A stretch of 12,503 nt of DNA from JAJFFW01 sp039197915 (GCA_039197915.1 JBCCTV010000074.1:1-12503); one strand, 5' to 3'. Shown: positions 1 through 7,709, numbered from the stretch's first letter. Program-made: numbers and translations. The notes: a model not told the origin generated them from the sequence alone.

Positions 1-1482
1 AAACCGATTGTGGTCCCCATAAACGGTCCGCATCTGTCCGGGCCAGCTGTCCTGGAGGATCAAATTTCCGTCCGTTGCGCCTTCGAGGACTTTTCCGTCT
101 GCGTCGACAAGGGCCGGCTTTACGCCAAAGAGTGGTTTTGTGGCTGATCCTGGTTTCAGGTCGGTGGCGCCGGGCAGGGGGGAGATCAGGCAGCCGCCAG
201 TTTCCGTTTGCCACCAGGTGTCAACGATCGGGCAGCGGCCTTTTCCAACAACGCGATGGTACCAATTCCAAGCTTCTGGGTTAATCGGCTCGCCAACTGA
301 CCCTAAAATCCGAATGGATGATAGATCGGCTTGCTGAACGATTTCCTCACCCTCGCGCATGAGCGACCGTATAGCCGTTGGAGCAGTGTAGAAAATATTA
401 ACGCGGTGTTTGTCGCAGACCTTCCAAAAGCGCGACGCGTCCGGATAGGTCGGCACGCCCTCAAACATCAGCGTAGTAGCGCCGTTTGCTAGTGGTCCGT
501 ATACAATGTAGCTGTGCCCTGTCACCCAGCCGACATCGGCGGTGCACCAATAGATTTCGCCGTCTTTGTAGTCAAAAACCGCTTCGTGGGTAAACGCGAC
601 ATAGGCAAGATACCCGCCGGTTGTGTGGAGGACGCCTTTCGGTTTGCCAGTAGATCCAGACGTATAAAGAATGAAGAGTGGGTCTTCTGCGCTCATGGGT
701 TCCGGTTCGCATGTCGCGTCGACGTTGTCGCGCAGCTCATGCCACCAGACATCTCGCTGATCGTCCCACGAAATGTCGCCGCCGGTCCGTTTTACGGTGA
801 GTATTGTCGTGACTTTGCTGGTATCGTGGTCAGGTTCGCGCAATGCGGCGTCGACATTCGCTTTAAGCGGAACCGACTTTCCACCGCGAACACCTTCGTC
901 AGCGGTAATGACCGCGACTGCCCCACAGTCTTCGATGCGGCTCGCGAGAGCTTCCGGGGAAAACCCGCCGAAAACGATCGAATGGATGGCGCCAATTCGC
1001 GCGCAGGCAAGCATCGCGTAGGCGGCCTCCGGGACCATCGGCATGTAGAGGATAACGCGATCGCCTTTTTTAACATTGCGCGCTTTCAACGCGTTCGCCA
1101 TCCGGCAAACTTCTTCATGAAGCTGCTCATAGGTAATCGCGAGGTCTTCGCTCGGGTCGTCGCCTTCCCAGATGATTGCGGTTTGTTTGCCCCGCTGCGC
1201 AAGGTGCCGGTCAACGCAGTTGTAGGAGACGTTCAGAACGCCGTCTTCGAACCAGCGTATCCGAAAGTCGTCAACGTTAAATGATACGTCTTTTACGTTC
1301 GTGTACGGCTTAATCCAGTCAAGGCGCTTACCAACGTCTCCCCAGAAACCCTCTGGGTCTTCGATCGAGCGCTTGTAGTCTTGCTCATAGCGCGCACGGT
1401 TATAGCGCGCATTTTCGCTTGCACGTTCTGGGACGGGGAAAATCGCTCCTGCATTAGTGTCTGGTCCGGATGCATCTGCCAT
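1..1482 (-). CDS. acs: Acetyl-CoA synthetase, AMP-forming (N-terminal ~494 residues, runs off left edge)
   Basis: This cytosolic enzyme activates acetate with ATP and CoA to acetyl-CoA through an acetyl-AMP intermediate. Read on the minus strand the frame is open from an ATG at 1482 to the window edge, with no stop. Visible family features are the N-terminal ACAS region (DPEGFWGDVGKRLDW), the phosphate-binding loop YTSGSTGKPKG with its T at residue 274, EPINPEAWNWY, the adenylate motif DTWWQTETGG, and WPGQMRTVYGDHNRF at the edge. Compared with the ~650-residue enterobacterial enzyme about 155 residues are missing, including the C-terminal domain with the regulatory acetylatable lysine. The start is supported by AAGGAG six bases upstream. 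It is divergent from the porin gene; its leader contains a nested hairpin. Family assignment is near certain; true acetate specificity is inferred from the close motif match. Confidence 0.96.
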   Translation of the reverse strand, partial: MADASGPDTNAGAIFPVPERASENARYNRARYEQDYKRSIEDPEGFWGDVGKRLDWIKPYTNVKDVSFNVDDFRIRWFEDGVLNVSYNCVDRHLAQRGKQTAIIWEGDDPSEDLAITYEQLHEEVCRMANALKARNVKKGDRVILYMPMVPEAAYAMLACARIGAIHSIVFGGFSPEALASRIEDCGAVAVITADEGVRGGKSVPLKANVDAALREPDHDTSKVTTILTVKRTGGDISWDDQRDVWWHELRDNVDATCEPEPMSAEDPLFILYTSGSTGKPKGVLHTTGGYLAYVAFTHEAVFDYKDGEIYWCTADVGWVTGHSYIVYGPLANGATTLMFEGVPTYPDASRFWKVCDKHRVNIFYTAPTAIRSLMREGEEIVQQADLSSIRILGSVGEPINPEAWNWYHRVVGKGRCPIVDTWWQTETGGCLISPLPGATDLKPGSATKPLFGVKPALVDADGKVLEGATDGNLILQDSWPGQMRTVYGDHNRF

Positions 1483-1506
1483 TGCGCGCTCCTTTTAGAG
1501 TTTTGT

Positions 1507-1546
1507 GTTGGTCATCTGCATGTCTTTGAAAAAGACACTAACCAAC
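1507..1546 (-). repeat. Nested inverted repeat in the acs 5' leader
   Basis: Two inverted repeats are nested. The inner one is TGTCTTT (1521-1527) and AAAGACA (1531-1537), a perfect 7-bp stem around GAA. The outer one is GTTGGT (1507-1512) and ACCAAC (1541-1546), a perfect 6-bp pairing separated by 8 and 3 unpaired bases. The element starts 25 bases upstream of the acs start codon, so it would be in the acs leader RNA if transcription starts further upstream. There is no U-tract on the acs strand, so it does not look like a terminator. It could be an mRNA stability or regulatory structure or a protein-binding palindrome; the function is unknown. Confidence 0.4.
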
Positions 1547-1844
1547 TGATTTTTAATGGATTTAGGCATTTTCCGCATCGTTGTACGAATAACAACCACC
1601 GTGCGAAATACGGTGTCCAAATCCAACACTGGGCACTCTTTGGTATCCCCGTCCGACAGTCCATTCGACCTTGGTCTTAGCGCCCTTCAGGGCGGCTGGA
1701 TCAGCGCGGTCGGCCTGCGCGTTGACCTTCGTGATGTTGGGGAAAATCTGGCTTCTACAATCGTCGAATAGACCATTGGACAATAGCCAGACCGGATGAT
1801 CCCCATGCAGATTTACGGTCAAGAATGGTTCAACAAAGTTTCGG

Positions 1845-1850
1845 GGAGGA
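1845..1850 (+). promoter_or_regulatory. Ribosome-binding site that fixes the porin start
   Basis: GGAGGA sits eight bases before the ATG at 1859. The same frame is open upstream to an ATG at 1796, but that codon has no Shine-Dalgarno sequence and would put 21 extra polar residues before the signal peptide. The site therefore favours the 1859 start. Confidence 0.75.
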
Positions 1851-1858
1851 AGTGCGCA

Positions 1859-3385
1859 ATGACGCCTTTGACAGAAAAATACCTAGGTTCCATGTCGCTA
1901 AAGGCGCTTCTTTTCTCTGGCGTCGCAATGACTGTTTTGTGCGGTCATGCTGGGGCGCAAAATACCCGTACGGACGAAGAATACGTTCGTAATTTAGAAG
2001 ACCGGGTGCAAGCTCTGGAGGCCAAGCTTGATATGGTGCTGGACCGCCTTGGCGGTGATAGCGGCGTCGTAGCCGCAGCGCCCGCAGGTGGTAAAATCGC
2101 CGGCGTTGGCGGTGCGGGAAATACCGCGCCGGCAGCTGCGTTCGCTGGTCCATCGACGCCTGTCGTCGCCGCGCGCCAGACGACGCAATCTCCGAGCGTG
2201 GGCCCTGTTCTCGTCGAGCTTGATACGCCTGGCGGCGTGAGCGCACAGAGCCAGCCAGTGAAACCGACGCCAAAGAAAGATGGGCTCGGCGTTAAGTTCG
2301 GCGATACTGATTTTCAGTTCACGGGATATGTGAAACTTGACGCGATCGTTTCGGACTTTGACGGTGGCGAGCTCGCGTCGAGCAGCATTGGCCGTGACTT
2401 CTACATACCAGCACTCGTGCCGGTTGGCGGCTCCGGCGACGGGCCGGACTTCGACTTCAACCCGCGGGAAACGCGCTATATTTTCAAGGTTAATTCGAAC
2501 CGCGGCGGCCACGAAATTGGCGGGCTCGTTGAACTTGATTTCCAGGTCACGGTGGGCGGCGACGAGCGCGTTTCCAACAGCTTCATTCCGCGGATGCGAC
2601 AGGCCTACATCACGGTTGACAACTGGCTCTTTGGCCAAGCGTGGTCGACCTTCCAGGATGTGAGCGCTCTGCCGGATAATCTAGACTTTATTGGGCCGAC
2701 CGAAGGGACGGTGTTCAATCGCCAGTCGATGATCCGCTACTCGAAAGGCCCCTGGCAGATCGCCTTGGAGCAACCTGAAACCGAGGTTACTGACCCCACC
2801 GGCGCTCGCAAATTACCCGGCGACGATATCGCTCCGGACGTCGTCTTACGCTATAACTTGAAACGCGATTGGGGCCACCTCACAGCCGCGGGGATTATCC
2901 GTACGCTGCATGTAGAGGATGAAATTATCGCCGGTGCGCCCGAAGACACGACCGTCGGGTACGGACTTAGCGTGTCTGGCAAATTGAAAGTCGGCGAGCG
3001 AGATGATTTTCGCTTCATGGCGACCGCCGGCGACGGCATTGGTCGGTATATTGGTGTGAACGTTGTCAACGATGTCGCCATCGACATGATGGAAGGCGAG
3101 TTAGAGACTATTCAGACGACGTCCGGTTTCGCTTCCTACCGGCATTTCTGGTCGCCCGTGCTGAGGTCCAATCTCACTGGCGGGTACTTCAAAGCCGACA
3201 ATCCAATCGATTTGGTCGGAGACGGCGTGACCGACCGGGTTTATTCGATCCATGCGAACTTGATTTACACGCCGTTTGAAAAGTTTGACGTTGGCGTTGA
3301 ATATATATTTGCCAACAGACGCCTTGAAAGCGGGTTAGACGGCTCGCTCAACCGGGTTCAGTTTTCGACGAAATATAGTTTCTAG
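1859..3385 (+). CDS. DcaP-like outer-membrane porin
   Basis: Predicted 508-residue outer-membrane channel of the DcaP-like trimeric porin family, whose studied members take up small, often anionic, solutes. From the 1859 start there is a signal peptide with hydrophobic core at about residues 14-28 and an AGA|Q cleavage site near 33/34. A short coiled coil follows (about 41-66, NLEDRVQALEAKLDMVLDRL), as in DcaP, then an Ala/Gly/Pro-rich linker to about 146. The barrel domain opens with FQFTGYVKLDAIVSDFDGG and contains FNPRETRYIFKVN, RQAYITVDNWLFGQAWSTF and FIGPTEGTVFNRQ. It ends in aromatic STKYSF, the usual C-terminal signal for barrel insertion. The gene is single and is followed by a hairpin terminator. 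The substrate cannot be read from sequence; proximity to acs hints at, but does not show, a link to organic-acid uptake. Confidence 0.85.
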   Translation: MTPLTEKYLGSMSLKALLFSGVAMTVLCGHAGAQNTRTDEEYVRNLEDRVQALEAKLDMVLDRLGGDSGVVAAAPAGGKIAGVGGAGNTAPAAAFAGPSTPVVAARQTTQSPSVGPVLVELDTPGGVSAQSQPVKPTPKKDGLGVKFGDTDFQFTGYVKLDAIVSDFDGGELASSSIGRDFYIPALVPVGGSGDGPDFDFNPRETRYIFKVNSNRGGHEIGGLVELDFQVTVGGDERVSNSFIPRMRQAYITVDNWLFGQAWSTFQDVSALPDNLDFIGPTEGTVFNRQSMIRYSKGPWQIALEQPETEVTDPTGARKLPGDDIAPDVVLRYNLKRDWGHLTAAGIIRTLHVEDEIIAGAPEDTTVGYGLSVSGKLKVGERDDFRFMATAGDGIGRYIGVNVVNDVAIDMMEGELETIQTTSGFASYRHFWSPVLRSNLTGGYFKADNPIDLVGDGVTDRVYSIHANLIYTPFEKFDVGVEYIFANRRLESGLDGSLNRVQFSTKYSF

Positions 3386-3416
3386 CTTCCTTAATTGCGA
3401 TTGACCCCGTCGCGCG

Positions 3417-3448
3417 CGACCCGTCGGTTCTTAAATTCCGACGGGTCG
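3417..3448 (+). terminator. Hairpin terminator after the porin gene
   Basis: A perfect 11-bp inverted repeat, CGACCCGTCGG and CCGACGGGTCG, encloses a 10-base AT-rich loop (TTCTTAAATT). It begins 31 bases after the porin stop codon. The stem is strong but only GTT-type sequence follows, so the U-tract is poor; termination may be partial or Rho-assisted. The FNR-like palindrome at 3449 abuts its 3' edge. Confidence 0.65.
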
Positions 3449-3462
3449 TTGATGTGCGTCAA
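3449..3462 (+). promoter_or_regulatory. Candidate FNR/FixK-type operator before the universal stress gene
   Basis: TTGAT-GTGC-GTCAA fits the CRP/FNR-superfamily anaerobox pattern TTGAY-N4-RTCAA. Its centre is about 60 bases upstream of the GTG start. If the factor acts from -41.5, transcription would begin near 3497, and a -10-like TACTTG lies at 3485-3490, seven bases before that. The resulting ~19-base leader still contains the GGAGG ribosome-binding site. The geometry is that of a class II activated promoter. Regulation by oxygen or redox state is inferred; the regulator is not in this window. Confidence 0.5.
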
Positions 3463-3515
3463 AATCAAGCTGTTCATCTCGGTGTACTTGGTGGCCTCAA
3501 ACAGCGGAGGCTCCA

Positions 3516-4382
3516 GTGACGATCAAAAAAATCATGGTTCCCTTTGTTGAGGTAAAGTCGGCAGAGCGGGCGTTTGCCGCCGCGGTGCCGTTTGCCAAAA
3601 AATGTTCAGCACACATTGATGTTGTGCATTTACGCTTAAACGCAGAGCCGCCCGTTAGCGCTTTTTATCCCCCGGTCACAGCATCTTACGCGGCTGAGCA
3701 AGCCCGTTTCATGAAAGAGGCGTCGGACATTTTGAGCAAAGACTTGCGCGAGTTGTTTCGCGCTTGTGCGGAGCGCTTTGACGTAAAGCTCGCAGCGGCG
3801 GACCACCACGACGAGGCCGGGTCGACTGCGGCCTGGCGTGAGATCGAAGGGCCGACCTTTGATGATCTCGCCGCCCATGCGCGTGTTTGCGATATGGTGG
3901 TTATGGCGCGGCCTGATAGTCACGCGCCCGGTTACGACACCGGCGTTATAGAGACGGTGCTTTTTGGGGCCGGGCGACCGGTTCTGGTTGCGGGTCCTGA
4001 GGGTAGCGAAGGGTTTCCCGAACGGGTCACAATTGCTTGGGATGGTGGGCGCGAAGCCGCCCGCGCAGTGGCTCTCTCGCTGCCGGTGCTGGCTGAAGCC
4101 AAGGACGTGACTGTTTTAACGGTCGGTAAACTCGCAGCCTCTCGCGAGCCGCCAGAGAGCGTTGTGGCGTATCTCCGGCTCCATGGCGTTCATGCAACGG
4201 CCGTCAAATTAAGCCCTGGCGATAGCGCGGAAGACACCTTTCAAACCGAGGCCGAGCACCGGTCAGCCCAGCTTATTGTTATGGGAGCGTACTCGCATTC
4301 TCGATTGCGCCAGCTGATCCTAGGCGGGTTTACCCGGAGCTTGTTGGGCGGGTCTGAAACGCCATTACTGCTAAGCCACTAG
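3516..4382 (+). CDS. Tandem-domain universal stress protein (UspA family)
   Basis: A 288-residue cytosolic protein with two UspA-type alpha/beta domains, about residues 1-160 and 168-288. Domain one starts TIKKIMVPF and contains VCDMVVMARPD and GAGRPVLVAG. Domain two starts RVTIAWDGG and ends with the nucleotide-binding signature MGAYSHSRLRQLILGGFTRSLL (G257, G270-G271, S275), with Ser260 where many relatives have Gly. Double-domain Usp proteins bind ATP or AMP and support survival under starvation, oxidative or anoxic stress; the exact job of this one is unknown. The start is GTG, chosen because GGAGG at 3506-3510 lies five bases upstream. The FNR-like box at 3449 suggests induction by low oxygen. 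It lies alone between the porin terminator and hisG. Confidence 0.9.
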   Translation: MTIKKIMVPFVEVKSAERAFAAAVPFAKKCSAHIDVVHLRLNAEPPVSAFYPPVTASYAAEQARFMKEASDILSKDLRELFRACAERFDVKLAAADHHDEAGSTAAWREIEGPTFDDLAAHARVCDMVVMARPDSHAPGYDTGVIETVLFGAGRPVLVAGPEGSEGFPERVTIAWDGGREAARAVALSLPVLAEAKDVTVLTVGKLAASREPPESVVAYLRLHGVHATAVKLSPGDSAEDTFQTEAEHRSAQLIVMGAYSHSRLRQLILGGFTRSLLGGSETPLLLSH

Positions 4383-4502
4383 TCAGACTTGCTTTCGACA
4401 CACCAACTTAGGAGTTAGCTCCCGGATTTCGAATTGCGATCGATAAGGCTTTCAACAAATGCCGCAACAGCCTAAACCGCTGCTATGGCGATGGTGACTG
4501 TT

Positions 4503-4509
4503 GGAAAGG
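4503..4509 (+). promoter_or_regulatory. Ribosome-binding site that fixes the hisG start
   Basis: GGAAAGG lies eight bases before the ATG at 4518. An in-frame ATG at 4485 has no such site. Starting at 4518 also gives an N-terminus (MEENRLRIAIQKSGRLS) that lines up with known long-form HisG proteins, so the upstream ATG is rejected. Confidence 0.75.
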
Positions 4510-4517
4510 CCGATGAC

Positions 4518-5405
4518 ATGGAAGAAAATCGCCTTCGAATTGCAATACAAAAATCCGGACGACTGTCCGACGGAAGCCTTGAGCTTCTAAAGAGTTGTGG
4601 TCTGAGGATTTCTCGCGGCCGGGACAAGCTCTACGCGCGTGTGCGTGAACTTCCGATCGACATATTGTTCGTGCGTGATGATGATATTCCGGCTTTCGTC
4701 GGCGACGGCGCGTGTGATCTTGGCATTGTTGGCGAGAACGTTTTCGAAGAGCACCGCGCGGAGAGAGAGGAAAGCGCCGTCCCCATTCGTGTGCAGGCGC
4801 TTGGCTTTTCCCGCTGCCGACTGATGCTCGCTGCACCAGGCGATTGGCCGACGCTTTCAAACGACGCATTCAACGGAAAAAGGATCGCAACGTCCTACCC
4901 AGGGCTTTTGCAAGCGTTCCTTGAAAGGGAAGGCATCGACGCAAAGCCGGTCATTATGCAAGGGGCGGTGGAGGTGGCGCCGCGCCTAAAAATCGCTGAC
5001 GCTATTTGTGACATTGTTTCAACCGGGGCGACCCTAGAGGCCAATGGCTTGGCGGCGGCGGCGACGGTTTTTGAATCGGAAGCTCTCTTGATCCGCGCGC
5101 CAGGAAGCGCTGACCAGGATACGCAAAGACTTATTGATGCATTGGTGAAGCGTATTAACGGCGTCATCGCGTCGAGGGATGCGAAATACGTAATGATGAA
5201 CGCGCCGCGCGACGCCGTTGATGCGATTACCGCCATACTCCCAGGCGCTGAAGCGCCAACGATCCTTGAATTGGCCGGGGACGCTGACCGCGTTGCTATC
5301 CATGCAATGTGTACGGAGAGTGTTTTCTGGACAACGCTCGAAGATCTTAAAGCCCATGGCGCGAGCGCAATCCTTGTCCTTCCGGTTGAGAAAATGATGC
5401 CGTGA
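4518..5405 (+). CDS. hisG: ATP phosphoribosyltransferase, long form (HisG)
   Basis: This enzyme catalyses the first step of histidine biosynthesis, joining ATP and PRPP to give phosphoribosyl-ATP. At 295 residues it is the long, self-regulated form and reads like the enterobacterial protein throughout: IAIQKSGRLSDGSLELL, PIDILFVRDDDIP (46-58), DLGIVGENVFEE (67-78), GKRIATSYPGLL (120-131), and the PRPP-binding stretch DAICDIVSTGATLEANGL (161-178). The C-terminal ACT-like domain (about 225-295), which ends in ASAILVLPVEKMM, is where histidine binds as feedback inhibitor in this form, so no HisZ partner is required. No other his gene is adjacent, which means the pathway is scattered. It lies 135 bp after the stress-protein gene with no clear terminator between; read-through is possible. 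I see no histidine-rich leader peptide. Confidence 0.96.
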   Translation: MEENRLRIAIQKSGRLSDGSLELLKSCGLRISRGRDKLYARVRELPIDILFVRDDDIPAFVGDGACDLGIVGENVFEEHRAEREESAVPIRVQALGFSRCRLMLAAPGDWPTLSNDAFNGKRIATSYPGLLQAFLEREGIDAKPVIMQGAVEVAPRLKIADAICDIVSTGATLEANGLAAAATVFESEALLIRAPGSADQDTQRLIDALVKRINGVIASRDAKYVMMNAPRDAVDAITAILPGAEAPTILELAGDADRVAIHAMCTESVFWTTLEDLKAHGASAILVLPVEKMMP

Positions 5406-5656
5406 GCGGGAGAAGGTTCGCGCGCCAGGAACCAAACTAGCGCAGGAAAGCCTGTCGCAGCCGCATAATACAAAAACCTAGAGAAAAGCGACGTTCCTAT
5501 TTAAACGCACGCTGCTTTAGCGTTGCCCTGATTTCTTTTTCAAACCTAAACCAACGCTTGAATGGCAATTAAGAAACGAAGCGCGTTTGCCGATGAACAC
5601 GCCTTGACGAAGGCCGGGCTGCTGCTTAGCTCTTCTCTAAACGCTGAGGTGAAGCC
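5406..5656. other. Intergenic region between hisG and the glutaredoxin gene
   Basis: A 251-bp gap with no convincing gene. A short hairpin at 5509-5523 (ACGCT, loop GCTTT, AGCGT) is followed by a T-rich stretch around 5531-5540 and could be a weak hisG terminator. An ATG at 5562 opens a ~48-codon frame that overlaps the glutaredoxin start, but it lacks a ribosome-binding site. No bolA gene, a common partner of CGFS glutaredoxins, is present here. Confidence 0.4.
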
Positions 5657-5998
5657 ATGTCTGACAATCCTGTACACGCCAGTATTAAGGCGCAGATCGA
5701 CTCCAATGAAGTGATGCTTTTTATGAAGGGCACACCGCAATTCCCCCAGTGCGGATTTTCGGCGGCGGTTTGCCAAATTCTAGATTATCTGGGCGTGGGA
5801 TTTAACTCTGAAAACGTATTAGCGTCCGATGACCTTCGTCAGGGGATCAAAGAATTCTCCGATTGGCCGACGATCCCTCAGCTTTATGTAAAGGGCGAGT
5901 TTGTGGGCGGCTGCGACATCATCAAAGAGATGTTTGAAAGTGGCGAGCTACGCCCGTTCTTTGAAGAAAAAGGCGTCAGCCTAGCGCCAGCGGGCTGA
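5657..5998 (+). CDS. grxD: Monothiol CGFS glutaredoxin (Grx4/GrxD family)
   Basis: A 113-residue cytosolic monothiol glutaredoxin. Members of this family bind a glutathione-ligated [2Fe-2S] cluster as homodimers or with BolA and pass it to target proteins; they have little classical reductase activity. The diagnostic features are all present: Lys24 in FMKGTP, the CGFS active site at residues 32-35 (QCGFS), WPTIPQLYVKGEFVGG with cis-Pro74, and GGCDI at 84-88. Length is typical for the family. The ATG at 5657 is preceded by GAGGTG at a normal distance. The gene is monocistronic here: hisG is 251 bp upstream and the converging DNA ligase lies just beyond a hairpin. The usual neighbour bolA is absent. 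The symbol rests on the family motif. Confidence 0.94.
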   Translation: MSDNPVHASIKAQIDSNEVMLFMKGTPQFPQCGFSAAVCQILDYLGVGFNSENVLASDDLRQGIKEFSDWPTIPQLYVKGEFVGGCDIIKEMFESGELRPFFEEKGVSLAPAG

Positions 5999-6036
5999 CC
6001 CGCTTTCGATTTGACACCCCGAATACGGTGTTTGCC

Positions 6037-6063
6037 GCCTACGCGTTGAAAATACGCGTGGGC
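6037..6063. terminator. Hairpin between the converging glutaredoxin and ligase genes
   Basis: GCCTACGCGT (6037-6046) and ACGCGTGGGC (6054-6063) form a 10-bp stem with one T-G wobble and a 7-base loop (TGAAAAT). It lies between the stop codons at 5998 and 6090, so it could stop transcription from both sides. Neither strand has a real U-tract. A second weaker 5-bp repeat (ACACC and GGTGT) lies just before it, near 6015-6032. Confidence 0.5.
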
Positions 6064-6089
6064 TAATGAGCCTTAGGCCGCGAGCCCAC

Positions 6090-7697
6090 TTAAACAGGCA
6101 AAAGCGCTTCTAAGGTCGTAAGCCTGTCAGCTTCACTCGCTGGCTTGTCCCATCGTATTCGGTTGATCCGTGGAAAACGCATCGCGACGCCCGATTTATG
6201 TCGGGTCGATCGATTAAGGCCTTCGAAAGCAATTTCTAAAACGAGGCCCACTTCCTGGTCGGCCTTAACTTGGCGCACAGGCCCAAACCGATCGATTGTA
6301 TGTTCACGGACAAACCGGTCGAGTTTTTTTAACTCCTCATCGGTAAACCCGGAATAGGCCTTACCGACAGGGACAAGCTCTTCGCCCTGGTCTGCGCTCC
6401 GCCACACGCCAAAGGTAAAATCTGAATAAAATGAGGAGCGCTTTCCGTGGCCCCGTTGCGCATAAAGCATCACGGCGTCAACGATGAACGGATCACGCTT
6501 CCACTTCCACCACTCGCCCTTTGGCCGCCCGGGGACGTATGGCGCGGTTTTTTTCTTCAACATCACGCCTTCGATCGCGTCGATCGGCGGCGACGCGCGT
6601 TCGGCGGCAAGTGTGTCCCAATCTGTGAAGGGAACAATCTCGGAAACATCCATTCGGTCCGGACTTGTTGCTTCAAAGAAGCTTTCAAGTTTCGCCCTGC
6701 GGTTACCAAAGGTCCGTGTTCGAAGATCTTCGCCTTCGATCCAAAGGAGATCATAAGCGCGGATAAAAGCTGGGTTGCTCGCGAGGAGTCTTTTTGAAAC
6801 GGTCTTTCGATTGAGGCGGCTCTGTAAATCGGAAAATGGCGCAACCGTGTAAGGCGCTTCGTCCGGTTTAAAGACAAGGAGTTCGCCGTCGATGGTCGCC
6901 TCGAAATCGAGCGCTTCAATTATGTCCGGGAAGGCTTGCGAAATATCATCGCCGGTACGGCTGTATAATCGTCTCACGCCGCCTTCGGAGGCTGCCTGCA
7001 CCCGAATGCCGTCCCATTTCCATTCTGCGAGGAAGTCATCGGGCGAGAGCGCTTGAAAGTCTTTGTTTTCATCAATCGGGTGGGCAAGCATCACCGGACG
7101 GAAGGGCGCTAGCGCTGCGGATGCTGGTTTTTCCGCGGCTCCTTCAAGCCAAGAAAATAAATCCTGATAGGGAATTTCTAGTCCGTGCCATAACTCTTCA
7201 ATCTCGTTAATGGGCTTCTTGCCATAGAGCGCTAAGGCCTGCTTGGTTAGTCGCGATGAGACGCCAATTCGCAAACCGCCGGTTACCAACTTAATCAACG
7301 CCCACCGACCCTGGGCGTCCAGGGCGTCGAGCCAGCCAGCGATCAGCTCAGGACCTTCCGCCCGTGTCGCCTGTTGCAGCGTTTCGACGATCTCATGCAG
7401 GGGAGGGATATAATTTGCCCCGGGCTTTTCCGGCCAGGCGAGCGAAACCGTTTCGGCAAGGTCGCCGACATAATCATAGGAAAGGTCGAACAAGACCGGG
7501 TCCATGCGCTCATAAATGAGGCTGCGGAGCATTGCGGGTTTGACGCTTTTTATTTCCAGGTCACGGGTAATCGCCGCAACCGCGTAGCCCCGGTCCGGAT
7601 CGGGCGTCGTCGTAAAGTAGTCGCTCAGTAAACGAAGTTTCCCGTTTCTTTGGGGCGTCAGCACCAGTCGTTCAAGCAGGTCAGCGAACTCTTGCAT
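6090..7697 (-). CDS. ATP-dependent DNA ligase of the Lhr/Exo/Lig repair set
   Basis: A 535-residue ATP-dependent DNA ligase of the type linked in bacteria to an Lhr-type helicase, a metallo-beta-lactamase exonuclease and a phosphoesterase, often annotated as cisplatin-damage-response ligase. It seals nicks through a ligase-AMP intermediate and acts beside the essential NAD-dependent LigA. The N-terminal helical DNA-binding domain spans about 1-200. The adenylation domain carries motif I EWKWDGIR with nucleophile Lys227, motif III AYDLLWIEGE (314-323), motif IV EGVMLKKK (376-383) and motif V WWKWKRDPFIVD (396-407). The OB-fold domain ends with motif VI RFPRINRIR (507-515). All expected catalytic residues are present. 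The start lies 12 bases after the exonuclease stop and has no Shine-Dalgarno sequence, which suggests translational coupling. MQEFADLLERL matches the family's usual N-terminus. Confidence 0.94.
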   Translation of the reverse strand: MQEFADLLERLVLTPQRNGKLRLLSDYFTTTPDPDRGYAVAAITRDLEIKSVKPAMLRSLIYERMDPVLFDLSYDYVGDLAETVSLAWPEKPGANYIPPLHEIVETLQQATRAEGPELIAGWLDALDAQGRWALIKLVTGGLRIGVSSRLTKQALALYGKKPINEIEELWHGLEIPYQDLFSWLEGAAEKPASAALAPFRPVMLAHPIDENKDFQALSPDDFLAEWKWDGIRVQAASEGGVRRLYSRTGDDISQAFPDIIEALDFEATIDGELLVFKPDEAPYTVAPFSDLQSRLNRKTVSKRLLASNPAFIRAYDLLWIEGEDLRTRTFGNRRAKLESFFEATSPDRMDVSEIVPFTDWDTLAAERASPPIDAIEGVMLKKKTAPYVPGRPKGEWWKWKRDPFIVDAVMLYAQRGHGKRSSFYSDFTFGVWRSADQGEELVPVGKAYSGFTDEELKKLDRFVREHTIDRFGPVRQVKADQEVGLVLEIAFEGLNRSTRHKSGVAMRFPRINRIRWDKPASEADRLTTLEALLPV

Positions 7698-7709
7698 ACT
7701 GATGGGTAT

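Larger units (their letters stand above)
1483..1858. other. Divergent intergenic region between acs and the porin gene
   Basis: This 376-bp gap must hold the promoters of acs (minus) and the porin (plus). Short open frames occur on both strands, but none has a ribosome-binding site or a recognisable protein. Visible structure is the nested inverted repeat at 1507-1546 and a small perfect hairpin at 1681-1694 (CGCCC, loop TTCA, GGGCG). A weak plus-strand promoter candidate is TTGACC at 1722-1727 followed by an AT-rich AAATCT around 1744-1749; I do not regard it as established. No FNR-type palindrome or tRNA was seen here. Confidence 0.6.

Noticed and set aside
514..1284. 256-codon plus-strand open frame
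   Set aside because: It is antisense to acs, whose full set of catalytic motifs is on the minus strand. The frame has no ribosome-binding site and no recognisable domain; it is a by-product of GC-rich coding sequence.
1562..1822. 86-codon minus-strand open frame in the acs-porin gap
   Set aside because: No Shine-Dalgarno sequence, no signal or domain, unusual composition, and it covers the region expected to hold the porin promoter.
1796..1858. Upstream ATG as the porin start
   Set aside because: It has no ribosome-binding site and would place an implausible 21-residue polar stretch before the signal peptide; GGAGGA points to the ATG at 1859.
4895..5473. 192-codon minus-strand open frame
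   Set aside because: It is antisense to hisG, which matches its family over its entire length.
5509..5523. 5-bp hairpin as hisG terminator
   Set aside because: The stem is too short and lies about 100 bases after the hisG stop, with the T-rich stretch displaced by several bases; mentioned only as a weak possibility.
5562..5708. ~48-codon plus-strand frame overlapping the glutaredoxin start
   Set aside because: No ribosome-binding site, no similarity to BolA or another known partner, and it overlaps a well-supported gene in another frame.
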